From: Arsenophonus sp052171895
GTDB lineage: Bacteria; Pseudomonadota; Gammaproteobacteria; Enterobacterales; Enterobacteriaceae
DNA: 13,891 nt
Direction of reading: 5' to 3'
Assembly: GCA_052171895.1 (NCBI GenBank)
Contig: JBQMRN010000018.1
Span: 1-13,891, forward strand
A model generated the notes under the pieces. It made no database searches and was not told where the DNA came from. It saw only the letters and a list, made by a program, of their open reading frames with translations. A program made the translations under genes and the position numbers. This document shows positions 1-6,730 of the stretch, piece after piece (within the stretch, counting starts at the first letter, position 1; each line of letters begins with the position of its first letter).

Positions 1-304
1 GAATCTCAACGGCTTCTCAGTGAAGCTGTTTGTTAGTGTAGTTTTCCCGTTTTGGGTACACTGAAAAGGTAAAAATTTAGCTTTTTAAGCGGGTAAAAGC
101 GGTGTCAGGAAACGATGGGGAATATGGGTGTGATTATCAATATCATCTCGTTTTTTCCTTTAGCAACGGTATAAAGTTCATATATGCCATAACGCTTAGC
201 TAAAGTAGACAAAGGTTCTTTGCCTGAAGATCACCGTAGATTTTAGGTGTTATACTTACCTTACGATGAAGGTTCATCTATGATATTTTTCTTCCTATAT
301 TCAT
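1..304 (-). pseudogene. IS481-family transposase, N-terminal fragment (left copy)
   Basis: Read on the minus strand, three frames together give the N-terminal part of an IS481-type transposase. They show HRKVSITPKI and DLQAK, then EPLSTLAKRYGIY in a second frame, then KKRDDIDNHTHIPHRFLT in a third. Family members have the same order: TPKI, then a helix-turn-helix of the type VSVLAKRYGI, then a KKRDSVHDRSHTPHRL-like segment before the integrase core. At least two frameshifts separate the pieces. The catalytic DDE core would lie outside the window, so whether it exists is unknown. The right arm carries the same broken gene at its end, and a more diverged third copy lies at 5425-5612. The start is uncertain; an ATG at 304 was taken as the outer limit. 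Confidence 0.72.
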
Positions 305-795
305 CTCAGTACCCATCTTGCCATGGGTGGTGGTATGCGACGATGGTCTATATAATGATCTTGGATAAAATAAGTAGATATAAGTAAGAGTATTAATGTT
401 AATTCAATTTAAGACTGAGTATAGTATAATAGGTTTATATAAGAAACTCATAATGTATTGAAATTTAAGATAAAGCTTTAACTTACTCTATCTTAGTCTA
501 TTAGAGAAATAGAACGAAAAACGATCGACTAAAAATGAGGTTTCAGGTAACTTCAGTATGAACGCATTTCTTTGTCAGTTCCGTAAATCTTTTGTTTCCC
601 TCGCTTTAGTTGTTTGTTCTTAGTCCCTTTGCTCCTTTGGTACGCCTCAGCTAAAGCTGAGGCGAGTGGTGGGAGTTAATATAGCAACTAATTCTTTTTT
701 CTATTTTAAATTTCCTAGAAAGCCTGTACCTGCATTTTCTCGGTTTCAGCATGCAAATTAAAAAGTATGGAAGGCGTGAAAATAGCTTACAGAGG
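305..795. other. AT-rich interval of the left arm without a supported gene
   Basis: No open frame with family resemblance was found on either strand. The first 65 bases or so (to about 370) are also shared, in diverged form, with the IS481 remnant at 5425-5612, so they probably belong to the 5' flank of that element. The rest lies between the transposase start and the relaxase start, the usual place for an origin of transfer or replication control. It contains the hairpin at 643-664. No clear iterons were seen. Confidence 0.5.
643..664. repeat. GC-rich 10-bp hairpin present only in the left arm
   Basis: CGCCTCAGCT and AGCTGAGGCG are perfect reverse complements separated by AA. In the right arm the matching place has only the short sequence GCTTATGG, so the hairpin was gained or lost after the arms duplicated. 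There is no run of T on either side, so it is not a typical intrinsic terminator. It stands out as one of the few GC-rich stretches in the arm. Confidence 0.75.
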
Positions 796-816
796 CGTAG
801 TGCAGAAGCTTCTACG
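796..816 (+). other. Candidate oriT hairpin upstream of the left mob start
   Basis: CGTAG and CTACG enclose the palindrome AGAAGCTTCT, giving an imperfect hairpin about 170 bases upstream of the relaxase start codon. Origins of transfer of MobV relaxases lie just upstream of the mob gene and contain imperfect hairpins, so position and shape fit. The match is by structure and place only; no known nick sequence was recognised at it. The same element is at 13092-13112. Confidence 0.3.
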
Positions 817-846
817 TGCCGATACGTTAGCGAAGCAAACTATTTA

Positions 847-872
847 TGTGAGCTAATAGTGTGAGCTAACAG
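847..872. repeat. 13-base tandem duplication in the left arm
   Basis: TGTGAGCTAATAG is followed directly by TGTGAGCTAACAG. The right arm has a single copy at the corresponding place. This is a replication-slippage type difference between the two arms. Confidence 0.8.
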
Positions 873-988
873 AAAACACAAAGCTAAGAACGAATAATTG
901 CAAGGTTTTTTAATGGTCCGCCAAAAGCATCGAGTTACGATTCCTAGTTTTTCCTGCTCCAAGAAACGAATAAATTGAGGGAAAGAGC

Positions 989-1021
989 ATGGCGAATATT
1001 GTTTCGCTATCTCGGTGATGA
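989..1021 (+). pseudogene. Orphan 5' end of a MobV-type relaxase gene
   Basis: ATG at 989 follows GAGGGAAAGAGC and begins M-A-N-I-V-S-L-S-R before a stop at 1016. The matching right-arm sequence is the true start of the mob pseudogene (MANFAIIRCKK). The left arm therefore ends a few codons into mob and then joins unrelated DNA, the tail of an Rpn-type gene on the opposite strand. This is a truncated remnant, not a functional peptide gene. Confidence 0.6.
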
Positions 1022-1521
1022 GTTGCATCGATTATTCTGGATTACCCACTGCCCTTCCTAAATGAGATAATTAAACATGGTGATAACCTGATTATTGGTA
1101 TAATCATTATATATCAACAGTTTAATAATGCTATCTAGTAACTTGATCATATCCCGTCTGCGAATATGTTTGTGTACCAACTCTAATAACGCGATTAACC
1201 TATGCTGAATAATCTCAGTATCATCAAGTGTTATCACATCAACAAACTTAACCGGTTTTGTATAGACATTTTAGGCTACCCTGTCAGTAAAATAATCGAA
1301 CCAGTTCACGCTGTAATGGTGAAGCTTTTGTTCCATGAAATAAAACAGGATAGGGAAACCAGCGGCAATTCTTTGTGTCCCGCTTCTAAATACTTATGAG
1401 TTGCCATGTCATATCAGCTTATCATGAAGCCAAATATCAAAGATATCTTTGGTGTCTCTTTTTTTACTTAAAAACTGCTTGAATATCACATCATGCAGTG
1501 TTTGTGTGAATTTTTAGTCAT
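1022..1521 (-). pseudogene. Rpn/YhgA-type recombination-promoting nuclease, decayed
   Basis: The minus strand reads MTKNSHKHC, then after a frameshift LHDVIFKQFLSKKRDTKDIF, then (K)YLEAGHKELPLV, then VNWFDYF, then VKFVDVITLDDTEIIQHR and IALLELVHKHIRRRD, ending FNYLI, stop, EGQ. This order matches the Rpn (YhgA-like, PD-(D/E)XK) family: MTKN..HDAVFKQFL at the start, GHKKLPLV and LNWLDEF in the middle, and LLELLQKHIRQRDL then FNYLLQEG later. About 50 residues holding the ESGSFIEDDLR and ViEHQS nuclease motifs are missing between the second and third pieces, so the catalytic centre is deleted. The gene is cut at its 3' end where the left repeat arm begins. Such genes are common on enteric plasmids and chromosomes. 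Confidence 0.85.
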
Positions 1522-1529
1522 TCGATTTG

Positions 1530-2000
1530 CCACTCAGAGGTATTTTTCTTTAATGATTCGGATTAAATTAATATTTATTACGTTCTTCTAGAAGCATACC
1601 TGTTTTTTTAGTTTTTTTCTTAGCCTCAAAAAACCATGGATGATTTCACCATTTTGAAATCGCCAAGGCATTGCCGCCTGTACCGTAGTTTGCCAGTTTT
1701 GGCCCATCCAGACTTCGCTATCTTTTTTGACTCGAATTAATCGCGTTTTGCACGCTTTAATTTTTCTTGGAGGGTTGTTTTCGTTATCATCTGCATTGCC
1801 GCAATGTTAAAACGCAGATGACTTGACGGATGATATAGCACTGCTCAACGATTTCAGAAAGACTTTTCAGTCACTGGCATCGTCGCGTGATGCTAATTAA
1901 TGCCGCCTCCAGTTTTAGGTTAATTGAAGGTTGCACGTGTGTTGGTGACGCTGTTACCGTTTCCGACTTTTGGCGCAATTTTCATTATATTCACAATATC
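1530..2000 (-). other. Decayed coding sequence, unrecognised
   Basis: On the minus strand a possible start at about 1993 (GTG, or ATG at about 1985) reads MKIAPKVGNGNSVTNTRAT before a stop. Further pieces in changing frames include KTTLQEKLKRAKRD and SEVWMGQNWQTTVQAAMPWR followed by NGEIIHGF. The pieces look coding in composition, but I do not recognise the family. It lies directly upstream of the Rpn pseudogene on the same strand. Confidence 0.3.
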
Positions 2001-2044
2001 ACATCCCTCAATGATAGTTGTTTAAACGAAGTAGAAGCATTCTT

Positions 2045-2245
2045 TTAAAGCGTTTTTTCTGTTGAATTGGTTCTTTCTTTTACCTCAAACATAGAAAATA
2101 GCTCATAGGCGAAAGGAAGCCGTCTAGCTAGGTAATGAATTACAATCTTTACTGGCATTCTGTTAAAGCACTTCACCCAGTGACTTGTTGACTCTTTTGT
2201 TCTTTTCACCGTATCCCGTATCTTTTTAACATTTGAACAAGACAT
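2045..2245 (-). CDS. Short unrecognised ORF, probably a gene fragment
   Basis: An open frame of 66 codons starts MSCSNVKKIRDTVKR and ends NSTEKTL. It has no signal peptide, no membrane segment and no motif I recognise; the N-terminal half is lysine- and arginine-rich. No convincing ribosome binding site precedes the ATG. Its length is well within what chance gives in this AT-rich decayed DNA. It is kept only because it follows a coding-looking piece (2253-2373) on the same strand and may be part of the same lost gene. Confidence 0.2.
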   Translation of the reverse strand: MSCSNVKKIRDTVKRTKESTSHWVKCFNRMPVKIVIHYLARRLPFAYELFSMFEVKERTNSTEKTL

Positions 2246-2252
2246 AACTTTT

Positions 2253-2373
2253 ATTAAAAATTTCCTATTTTTAAATTTGCTGCTGCATATACCCCCACTA
2301 GCCTAAGTTCACTGCACTCTTCTCTATCATTGGGAATATACTTAAGGTGTTTACCTAGTTCATCAGCCAAACG
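2253..2373 (-). pseudogene. Unrecognised gene fragment
   Basis: The minus strand reads RLADELGKHLKYIPNDREEC and then SELRLVGVYAAANLKIGNF before a stop at 2253. The residue pattern looks like real coding sequence, with no low-complexity bias, but no start codon is attached and I do not recognise the family. It lies between the parR remnant and the short frame at 2045-2245, so it may be the end of a plasmid maintenance gene. Confidence 0.3.
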
Positions 2374-2439
2374 TTATGAATTCATTGGCTTGATAAACTA
2401 TACAAACAAAAATACTGGAGACTTGCCTAGATTTATGGG

Positions 2440-2669
2440 CCACGCTTGATGACTACGCCAAGCATTGAGATCTAGACAGCTTTTTGCTATGAACAAGAAG
2501 AGCTGCCTCTCTCATCCATCTTGCATGAGTAATTTTAAACTAAATCCAGAAATCACATTTTTATCGTTTCACTTCTTTTCCTTACTCAGGTTGATCAAGA
2601 TGTGAATAGTCGTTATTTTCATCTTTTATCTGTATTAAGAGAAAAATAATATTTCTTTGTCTTATTCAT
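2440..2669 (-). pseudogene. parR: ParR/StbB-like partition adaptor, decayed
   Basis: ATG at 2669 on the minus strand begins MNKTKKYYFSLNTDK. After a frameshift come NDYSHLDQPE and KRSETIK, then SGFSLKLLMQDG. This fits the ParR/StbB ribbon-helix-helix adaptor: a basic start with a beta strand of the type RTIAFKLNP, then a short helix, then a GERSRLNRAAL-like second helix and GLALY. Length and the position directly downstream of parM on the same strand agree with an R1-type parMR operon. Several frameshifts and stops make a functional product impossible. ParR normally binds parC repeats and couples plasmid DNA to ParM filaments. The call rests largely on gene order, because the family is poorly conserved. 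Confidence 0.5.
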
Positions 2670-2789
2670 TGCTGCTTAGATATTTTAGCAAGTGCCTTAA
2701 GAAGAGCAAGCTGTAGTGTATCTAATTTTTTACTTTGTTTTTGAGCTTGATCTAATGTGTTTTAAATGCTGGATAAAAGTTCTGCTATC

Positions 2790-3614
2790 ATCTTTTAGGT
2801 ATATACGATGGAATACACGGTAAATTTGTTCGATATATATTAGGTAACTTTTTTTATCAGTCTATTCTGATATACTTCAAATGCAGTTTTAACTGCGGCT
2901 ACGTGTTTAACATTATTGATAAGTGGCATGATATCATAATTTCCTGCTATTTTATTGCCATGATAAATATAGTATCACTTACGTAGTAAGTATTTAGCGT
3001 ATCTGCTTTTAATAGCGTGTCCTGTACATAATTGATGACCAAACTTACGCCTGTTCTCCAGGCTAGCCGGAAATTTTTGCGATGCGGTCAAACTATTTTT
3101 ACCCTATAATCAAGCCTAATTCCATAAAGATCGACGAGTAAGGATTTTTCTAATGAATGGACATTATGATCTGTAGTGCTGATATCACGGCTGGAACTGA
3201 TTCATGGTAATCTGGCGCTGGAGATTCCTAATTTTACATTGGATATTGAGCATATTTTCCTGTGCGTCAGCGCTGTATCTAGTACTCACTGATTGGCAAC
3301 ATTACTAAAAGTTAGATATCCTGTAGTGTGAGGCCAGATAGTTGAAGTGTATGGTGTACTGAAAGTAGATTTTCTGTTCGGTATTGAAAATCAATATTCG
3401 TTGTGGTTATTACATCTTCTGATGCTTTGAAAGGCTGTATTTTAGTCTGTTCACTTCATAGTTATAGATGGGATAAGAAGCAAAGCCACTAATTTTACAG
3501 ATCTTAGTTGAAGGTGTTTTGAGTTACCAATGTTTTTAGCTCCTGATCAGGTTTATCTTTCCAGCATAGTTTGATAGCAGTAGAACCATCATCATCACAA
3601 AAAACTTTTATCAT
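2790..3614 (-). pseudogene. parM: ParM/StbA-like plasmid segregation actin ATPase, decayed
   Basis: ATG at 3614 (minus) with upstream TAGG begins MIKVFCDDDGSTAIKLCWKD, the phosphate-1 loop of the ParM/StbA actin family (R1 ParM has VFIDDGSTNIKLQW). Then come LKTLVTQNTF, ASEDVITTTNIDFQYRTENL, VHHTLQLSGLTLQDI and LPISEY, which match VVTTNIAWQYSDVN, VHHALLTSGLPVSEVDI and LPLTEYYD. Further on are EKSLLVDLYGIRLDYRVK (phosphate-2, DSLLIIDLGGTTLDIS in R1), IAKISG and GVSLVINYVQDTLLKA. The pieces follow family order but lie in changing frames with many stops. The C-terminal adenosine motif (VIGGGAELI) was not found. The gene would have driven filament-based plasmid partition with ParR and parC. Confidence 0.85.
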
Positions 3615-3629
3615 TAATTACCTATTATT

Positions 3630-3800
3630 TTTGTGTTATTTTAATAATAAAGATATTTAAGTTTGATTTTTAAGATTTTATCTGATTATTTTATTTTTAC
3701 ATCTTATTGCAGTGTTTTTTAAATTTTGTTTTTATTAGGTGTATTTTTATATTTTTTGATGTGATTTTGATTAATTTTTATATTCTTAGTGTATTTTTAA
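3630..3800. promoter_or_regulatory. Candidate parC centromere / parMR promoter region
   Basis: This strongly T-rich interval lies directly upstream of parM, where R1-type systems carry parC, a set of short direct repeats around the promoter. Two close copies are TTAGGTGTATTTTTA (3735-3749) and TTAGTGTATTTTTA (3786-3799). Weaker relatives of the GTGTATTTTTA core appear near 3632, 3711 and 3759. The spacing is irregular, so the repeats are degenerate or partly fortuitous in this T-rich background. Confidence 0.35.
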
Positions 3801-3962
3801 TTCTCAATTAAAAGCTGATCAAAGATCATGTCGATAGAAAACAGTTTGTGTTGAAGATAGCGGATCTGTTTTGTTTTCTATTTTGCTCTGATGGCAGTAT
3901 ATCAGAAAATTTTTTTATCCTTGCTTCTTTAGCCATCGAATACAAGTCTATGCCTGATTTCT

Positions 3963-4602
3963 CTATTTTGGTTCAATTAATTTCTGAAGAAAACCGTCAC
4001 TTAAACCGGCTATTTTATAGCTTATATCATCATGTACTTTTACATTAAATTCAGAAAATGCTAGATTAATGATTTCAAATCTATCATACATAGTATGATA
4101 TGCCTTCTAGATGTGTTTCTGGTGTATTTGACGTTAAGTAGATAAATGACTAACTATTAACTATTAGGGAATGTAATAAATCACTAATTTCTATAAATAT
4201 AATTTATACATTAATGTTTTTCCATAAAGCCTTTATTAATTGAGCAAAGTTTTGTCTTTCTTGTAGTGATTCTATTTTATTAAACTCATCAATCACAACA
4301 AAAGGCGTTTAGAAATGGATACACGCGTTAGTTTATCTAATGTGAATTTCACTGAAAAATTGTATCGATATTTAACTCTTGTTCTTTGTTCGTAGTTTTA
4401 GTCGTTTTTCACAATTAGGTGCATAACCGCAACACCTGTGAGTTATAGGTTCTGCTCTCACTCCCAGTTCAGCTTTGATGCTTCGTTAATTTTTTCTCCA
4501 TCCTTAAATTGGATGTTGTTTGCCAGCATGTTGTTTAGCAGCTTAAAAAGCATTAAAAGGGTTGTTTTTCTTTAAGCACAGTTCTTTGCGTGTCAGCTTC
4601 AT
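3963..4602 (-). pseudogene. AAA-type ATPase, decayed
   Basis: The strongest piece is TPFVVIDEFNKIESLQ followed by ERQNFAQLIKALWKN. VVIDEF is a Walker B motif, and family members read VVIDEFDRI...FADTIKALSD at this point. After a stop come IIFIEISDLLHSLI (sensor strand, usually FIFCGISDSL..LIG), YLTS, then RFEIINLAFSEF and YKIAGLSDGF (the lid region, usually ..LSSGFPHYVHLL). A possible start at 4602 reads MKLTRKELCLKKNNPFNAF. The Walker A loop was not found and the part between 4320 and 4560 is badly scrambled. Such ATPases accompany plasmid and transposon functions; the exact role is unknown. It lies just upstream of the candidate parC and parM on the same strand. Confidence 0.65.
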
Positions 4603-4659
4603 AGGGTTAACACTGTCGTAAAAGTCGATTTAATTAGATTCGTCGTTTTTATTAACGTT

Positions 4660-5323
4660 CAGTGCTCTCTGCTCTGATGAGCGCAATTAGCTTCTTACAT
4701 CCATGCTTCAGTGATGCCGGTAATGAGAGCAGCATGCAAAGGCGATCATCTTGCCTGAGAGGAGTGTATATGCTATCTGCTCAGAAATAAACGTATCTAG
4801 TATCACTTAAATTACGCAGGTAGCATTGCTTGTGCTCTTCAATCCATTGTTGTTTCAGTCTGTTTATTGGTTCTCTCATAGAGAAAGAGCATATACTTCT
4901 AACTGAGAACCGCTCACATGGGTTCGTGAAAATCATTGATGGGATATATACCTTGCAGGGTATAAAGGCATGGTAGCAACTTTTTGACGCCTTTGTGCAC
5001 GCTTCAGATAAGGTGGTAGCAATGAGCTATTGAAGCATATTCCGTTGCCGCTGCCGATCCATGACCTTATTAGGAACTTTAATTTCAACATCGCCAATAG
5101 CAGTCTGTATAGTGTTTGCTGTGGCAAATAACCGTTACGGACCGACACGGGCATGACGACGCCTGTCAATAATTTGCTCTTCCTCAGCATGTTGTCTCAA
5201 TATGGCTTTGAGCTCAGCCTCAACGGGTGGCTATCAGCTGCCTGGAACCATTAGGGATGAGTTCATGCAAGGGATCACAGATAATATCTACTTTCATGGA
5301 TACCTGTAAGGATAGGCTTTTCA
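4660..5323 (-). pseudogene. IS256 (Mutator)-family transposase, truncated and frameshifted
   Basis: Minus-strand pieces in order: LHELIPNGSRQLIA, EAELKAILRQHAEEE, VRNGYLPQ, QTAIGDVEIKVPNK, CFNSSLLPPYLKRAQ, LLPCLYTLQGI, RLKQQWIEEHKQCYLRNLSD, RYVYF-stop-AD and HGCKKLIALIRAESTE. This is the IS256 layout: VRNGYLPERTLQTGIGDVEVKVPK, FNSSLLPPYLKR, LKGISTGDF, then the first catalytic aspartate in YVYFWADG and GKKELIAL. The stop in the YFWAD motif fits a single TGG to TGA change. Everything after the RESE-like segment, including the second and third catalytic residues, is missing from about 4660. Possible starts are ATG at 5323 or 5297. Confidence 0.88.
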
Positions 5324-5424
5324 TGGCATACCATCTCTTTATTGTTGAAATCATCCACGAAATTAATCAAAAAGATACACCACCATTTTCGAAACATCCA
5401 TACATTAAAAATGAGCATAATTCT

Positions 5425-5612
5425 AGCTAAAGTAAGACACAGGCTCTTTATTGGCCTTAAGAGCAGTACTAATTTTAGGTGTATAGAGTTTTCCACTGAC
5501 AAGGGAAAGGCCTACCTCGTCATCATGATATTTTACCCTCAATTATATCCTATCAGTAGCTATCTTGCCATGAATATGGCTGTGTGCGATGAGGATCTAT
5601 GTAATGATCATG
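5425..5612 (-). pseudogene. IS481-family transposase fragment, diverged third copy
   Basis: This stretch is similar to 211-370 of the left arm and 13530-13700 of the right arm, roughly two thirds identical by eye and including the flank before the gene. Its minus strand reads GKLYTPKISTALKANKEPVS followed by YFS and a stop, equivalent to the TPKI...KEPLSTLAK segment of the arms. It ends where the helix-turn-helix would continue. It is an older, independent insertion or an ancestral copy of the same element and lies just upstream of the IS256 remnant. Confidence 0.6.
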
Positions 5613-6238
5613 GACCCAACAATTAGACCTTACAGAAATTCAACTAGCACAACAGAATCAATTAAAATAAGATTTTATATATTTAATAAATTTGTCTATA
5701 AAGATGTAAGTTCTGATTGAGGTAGAGTCTTTTAACAAGAAAGGAGAGTTAATTTTGACTGGAGATATGCTACACTTAAAGTATTGGGATAGCGCACTAT
5801 ACGATACTAATTAGAAAATTGATGTTGGTTTTAAACTACTTGTGTAGTTATGCTATATTTTTAGTATTCTATACTGCAGAATATATTCCAGATATTCCGC
5901 CAATATATATCTGGCTTACTAAGGATTGAAAAAGCTCACCAATGTGTTCCTTCATCATGAATAGATAAAGGTTCCAGTATTTATCTAATGTAGTGATAAA
6001 CTTTTTTCTATTTTAACAGTTATTACTATTAATAGTTTGATTTTTATTAAAATCATACTTAATTACACAGATTTTCGAGTTATATTTATCAATATTTTTG
6101 ATTATATAACTCCTTTATTTAACAGCATTATTGAATATAAATGCGGGTACGGATTTTAAAATCTTTATGTTTTCAACCGTTCTGTTTTCACAAAATATCA
6201 TAAATAACTTTAACGTATCTATTTTTGTTTAAATACCA
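5613..6238. other. AT-rich interval without a supported gene
   Basis: The only hint of a gene is an AGGAG at 5742-5746 followed at 8-base spacing by TTG at 5755, which opens 19 codons (TGDMLHLKYWDSALYDTN) before a stop. The same frame continues with KIDVGFKLLV and, after another stop, LCYIFSILYC. This could be a decayed small gene; no family is recognised. The rest is very AT-rich with stops in all frames. Confidence 0.35.
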
Positions 6239-6284
6239 CACTCATCTTGTTTACTCAATTGAAATTGACTAAACAAGATGAGTG
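6239..6284. repeat. 46-base near-perfect palindrome
   Basis: CACTCATCTTGTTTA (6239-6253) and TAAACAAGATGAGTG (6270-6284) are perfect 15-base reverse complements. The inner part continues the stem with TCAATT/AATTGA after a single C-C mismatch, leaving a 2-base centre. No T-run follows on either strand, so it is not a standard intrinsic terminator, although it could act as one or as a protein-binding or cruciform site. It lies about 65 bases upstream of the 115-residue frame. Confidence 0.85.
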
Positions 6285-6382
6285 ATAATAGCATTAAAGT
6301 TTTTATAAATTTTAAGCTATCTTCTTTTCTTTAAAGATTAGGAATTAATCATGATATACAACACACAACCATCGTTACAACT

Positions 6383-6730
6383 GTGACAGTTAGGGCTATT
6401 ATAAAAGCATCTATCACTAAATGGAATAGCAATAATCCGTTAGTTTTACCTGGCATGTTAATATCTATAAAAATGGGGGATATGAATTATCCTTACATGA
6501 AAAAAGCGGTTAACACTAATATTAAATTAGTGCTTGCTGAAGAAGCTTCATTTTCAGCTACAGACAGAACATATACAATTAATTTTAGCGACACTAACAA
6601 TAATAGCGATGTAGGATGTATTCTAGTTGTAGCAAATACTTACATCCTCTACTTTCTTCAAAACATGGATAACTGGATGGGGGACAATAGTATTGTTGAA
6701 CTTACGTTAGATCTAATAAAAAATTATTAA
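6383..6730 (+). CDS. Unrecognised 115-residue protein with displaced start
   Basis: An open frame of 115 codons with a mixed residue pattern (MTVRAIIKASITKWNSN at the start, NWMGDNSIVELTLDLIKNY at the end). I do not recognise a family. It has no signal peptide; a hydrophobic stretch GCILVVANTYILYFL near residues 78-92 could be a buried strand. The GTG at 6383 has no ribosome binding site. A good one (AGGA, 7 bases before ATG at 6351) precedes a different frame that stops after 11 codons. The simplest reading is that the original gene began at 6351 and a small indel in the CAACACACAACC stretch shifted the frame. It is one of the longest frames in the window after the adhesin, so decay may be recent. 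Confidence 0.45.
   Translation: MTVRAIIKASITKWNSNNPLVLPGMLISIKMGDMNYPYMKKAVNTNIKLVLAEEASFSATDRTYTINFSDTNNNSDVGCILVVANTYILYFLQNMDNWMGDNSIVELTLDLIKNY

Larger units (their letters stand above)
1..1011 (+). repeat. Left arm of a ~1-kb terminal inverted repeat
   Basis: This arm matches the reverse complement of 12916-13891 along its whole length, starting at the first base of the window. Differences are scattered single-base changes and small indels (for example at 1, 50, 103 and 117), a hairpin replacement near 643-664, and a 13-base tandem duplication at 847-872. By eye the arms are well above 90 percent identical. The match fades just after a relaxase start codon at 989. Because the arms differ at many positions, they are two real copies and not one sequence assembled twice. 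From outside in, the arm holds an IS481 transposase fragment, an AT-rich stretch, a candidate transfer-origin hairpin and the first codons of a mob gene. Confidence 0.95.

Noticed and set aside
248..258. GTGTTATACTT, resembling the nick region of the pMV158 (MobV) transfer origin, also at 13635-13645
   Set aside because: It lies about 730 bases from the mob start and inside the IS481 reading frame (HRKVSIT). The match is short and probably chance.
840..1028. 62-codon minus-strand frame in the left arm and its partner at 12884-13096 (shared PQFIRF...KLGIVTRCF segment)
   Set aside because: They are antisense to the mob start and its ribosome binding site. Similarity between them only reflects the repeat, the ends differ, and no family is recognised.
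1202..1399. 65-codon plus-strand frame
   Set aside because: It is the antisense shadow of the Rpn pseudogene.
3848..4048. 66-codon plus-strand frame
   Set aside because: It is opposite to the C-terminal part of the AAA ATPase remnant, has no ribosome binding site and no family resemblance.
5227..5626. Overlapping short frames on both strands (5227-5430, 5275-5502, 5342-5626)
   Set aside because: They overlie the IS256 start and IS481 remnant; none has a ribosome binding site or recognisable motif.
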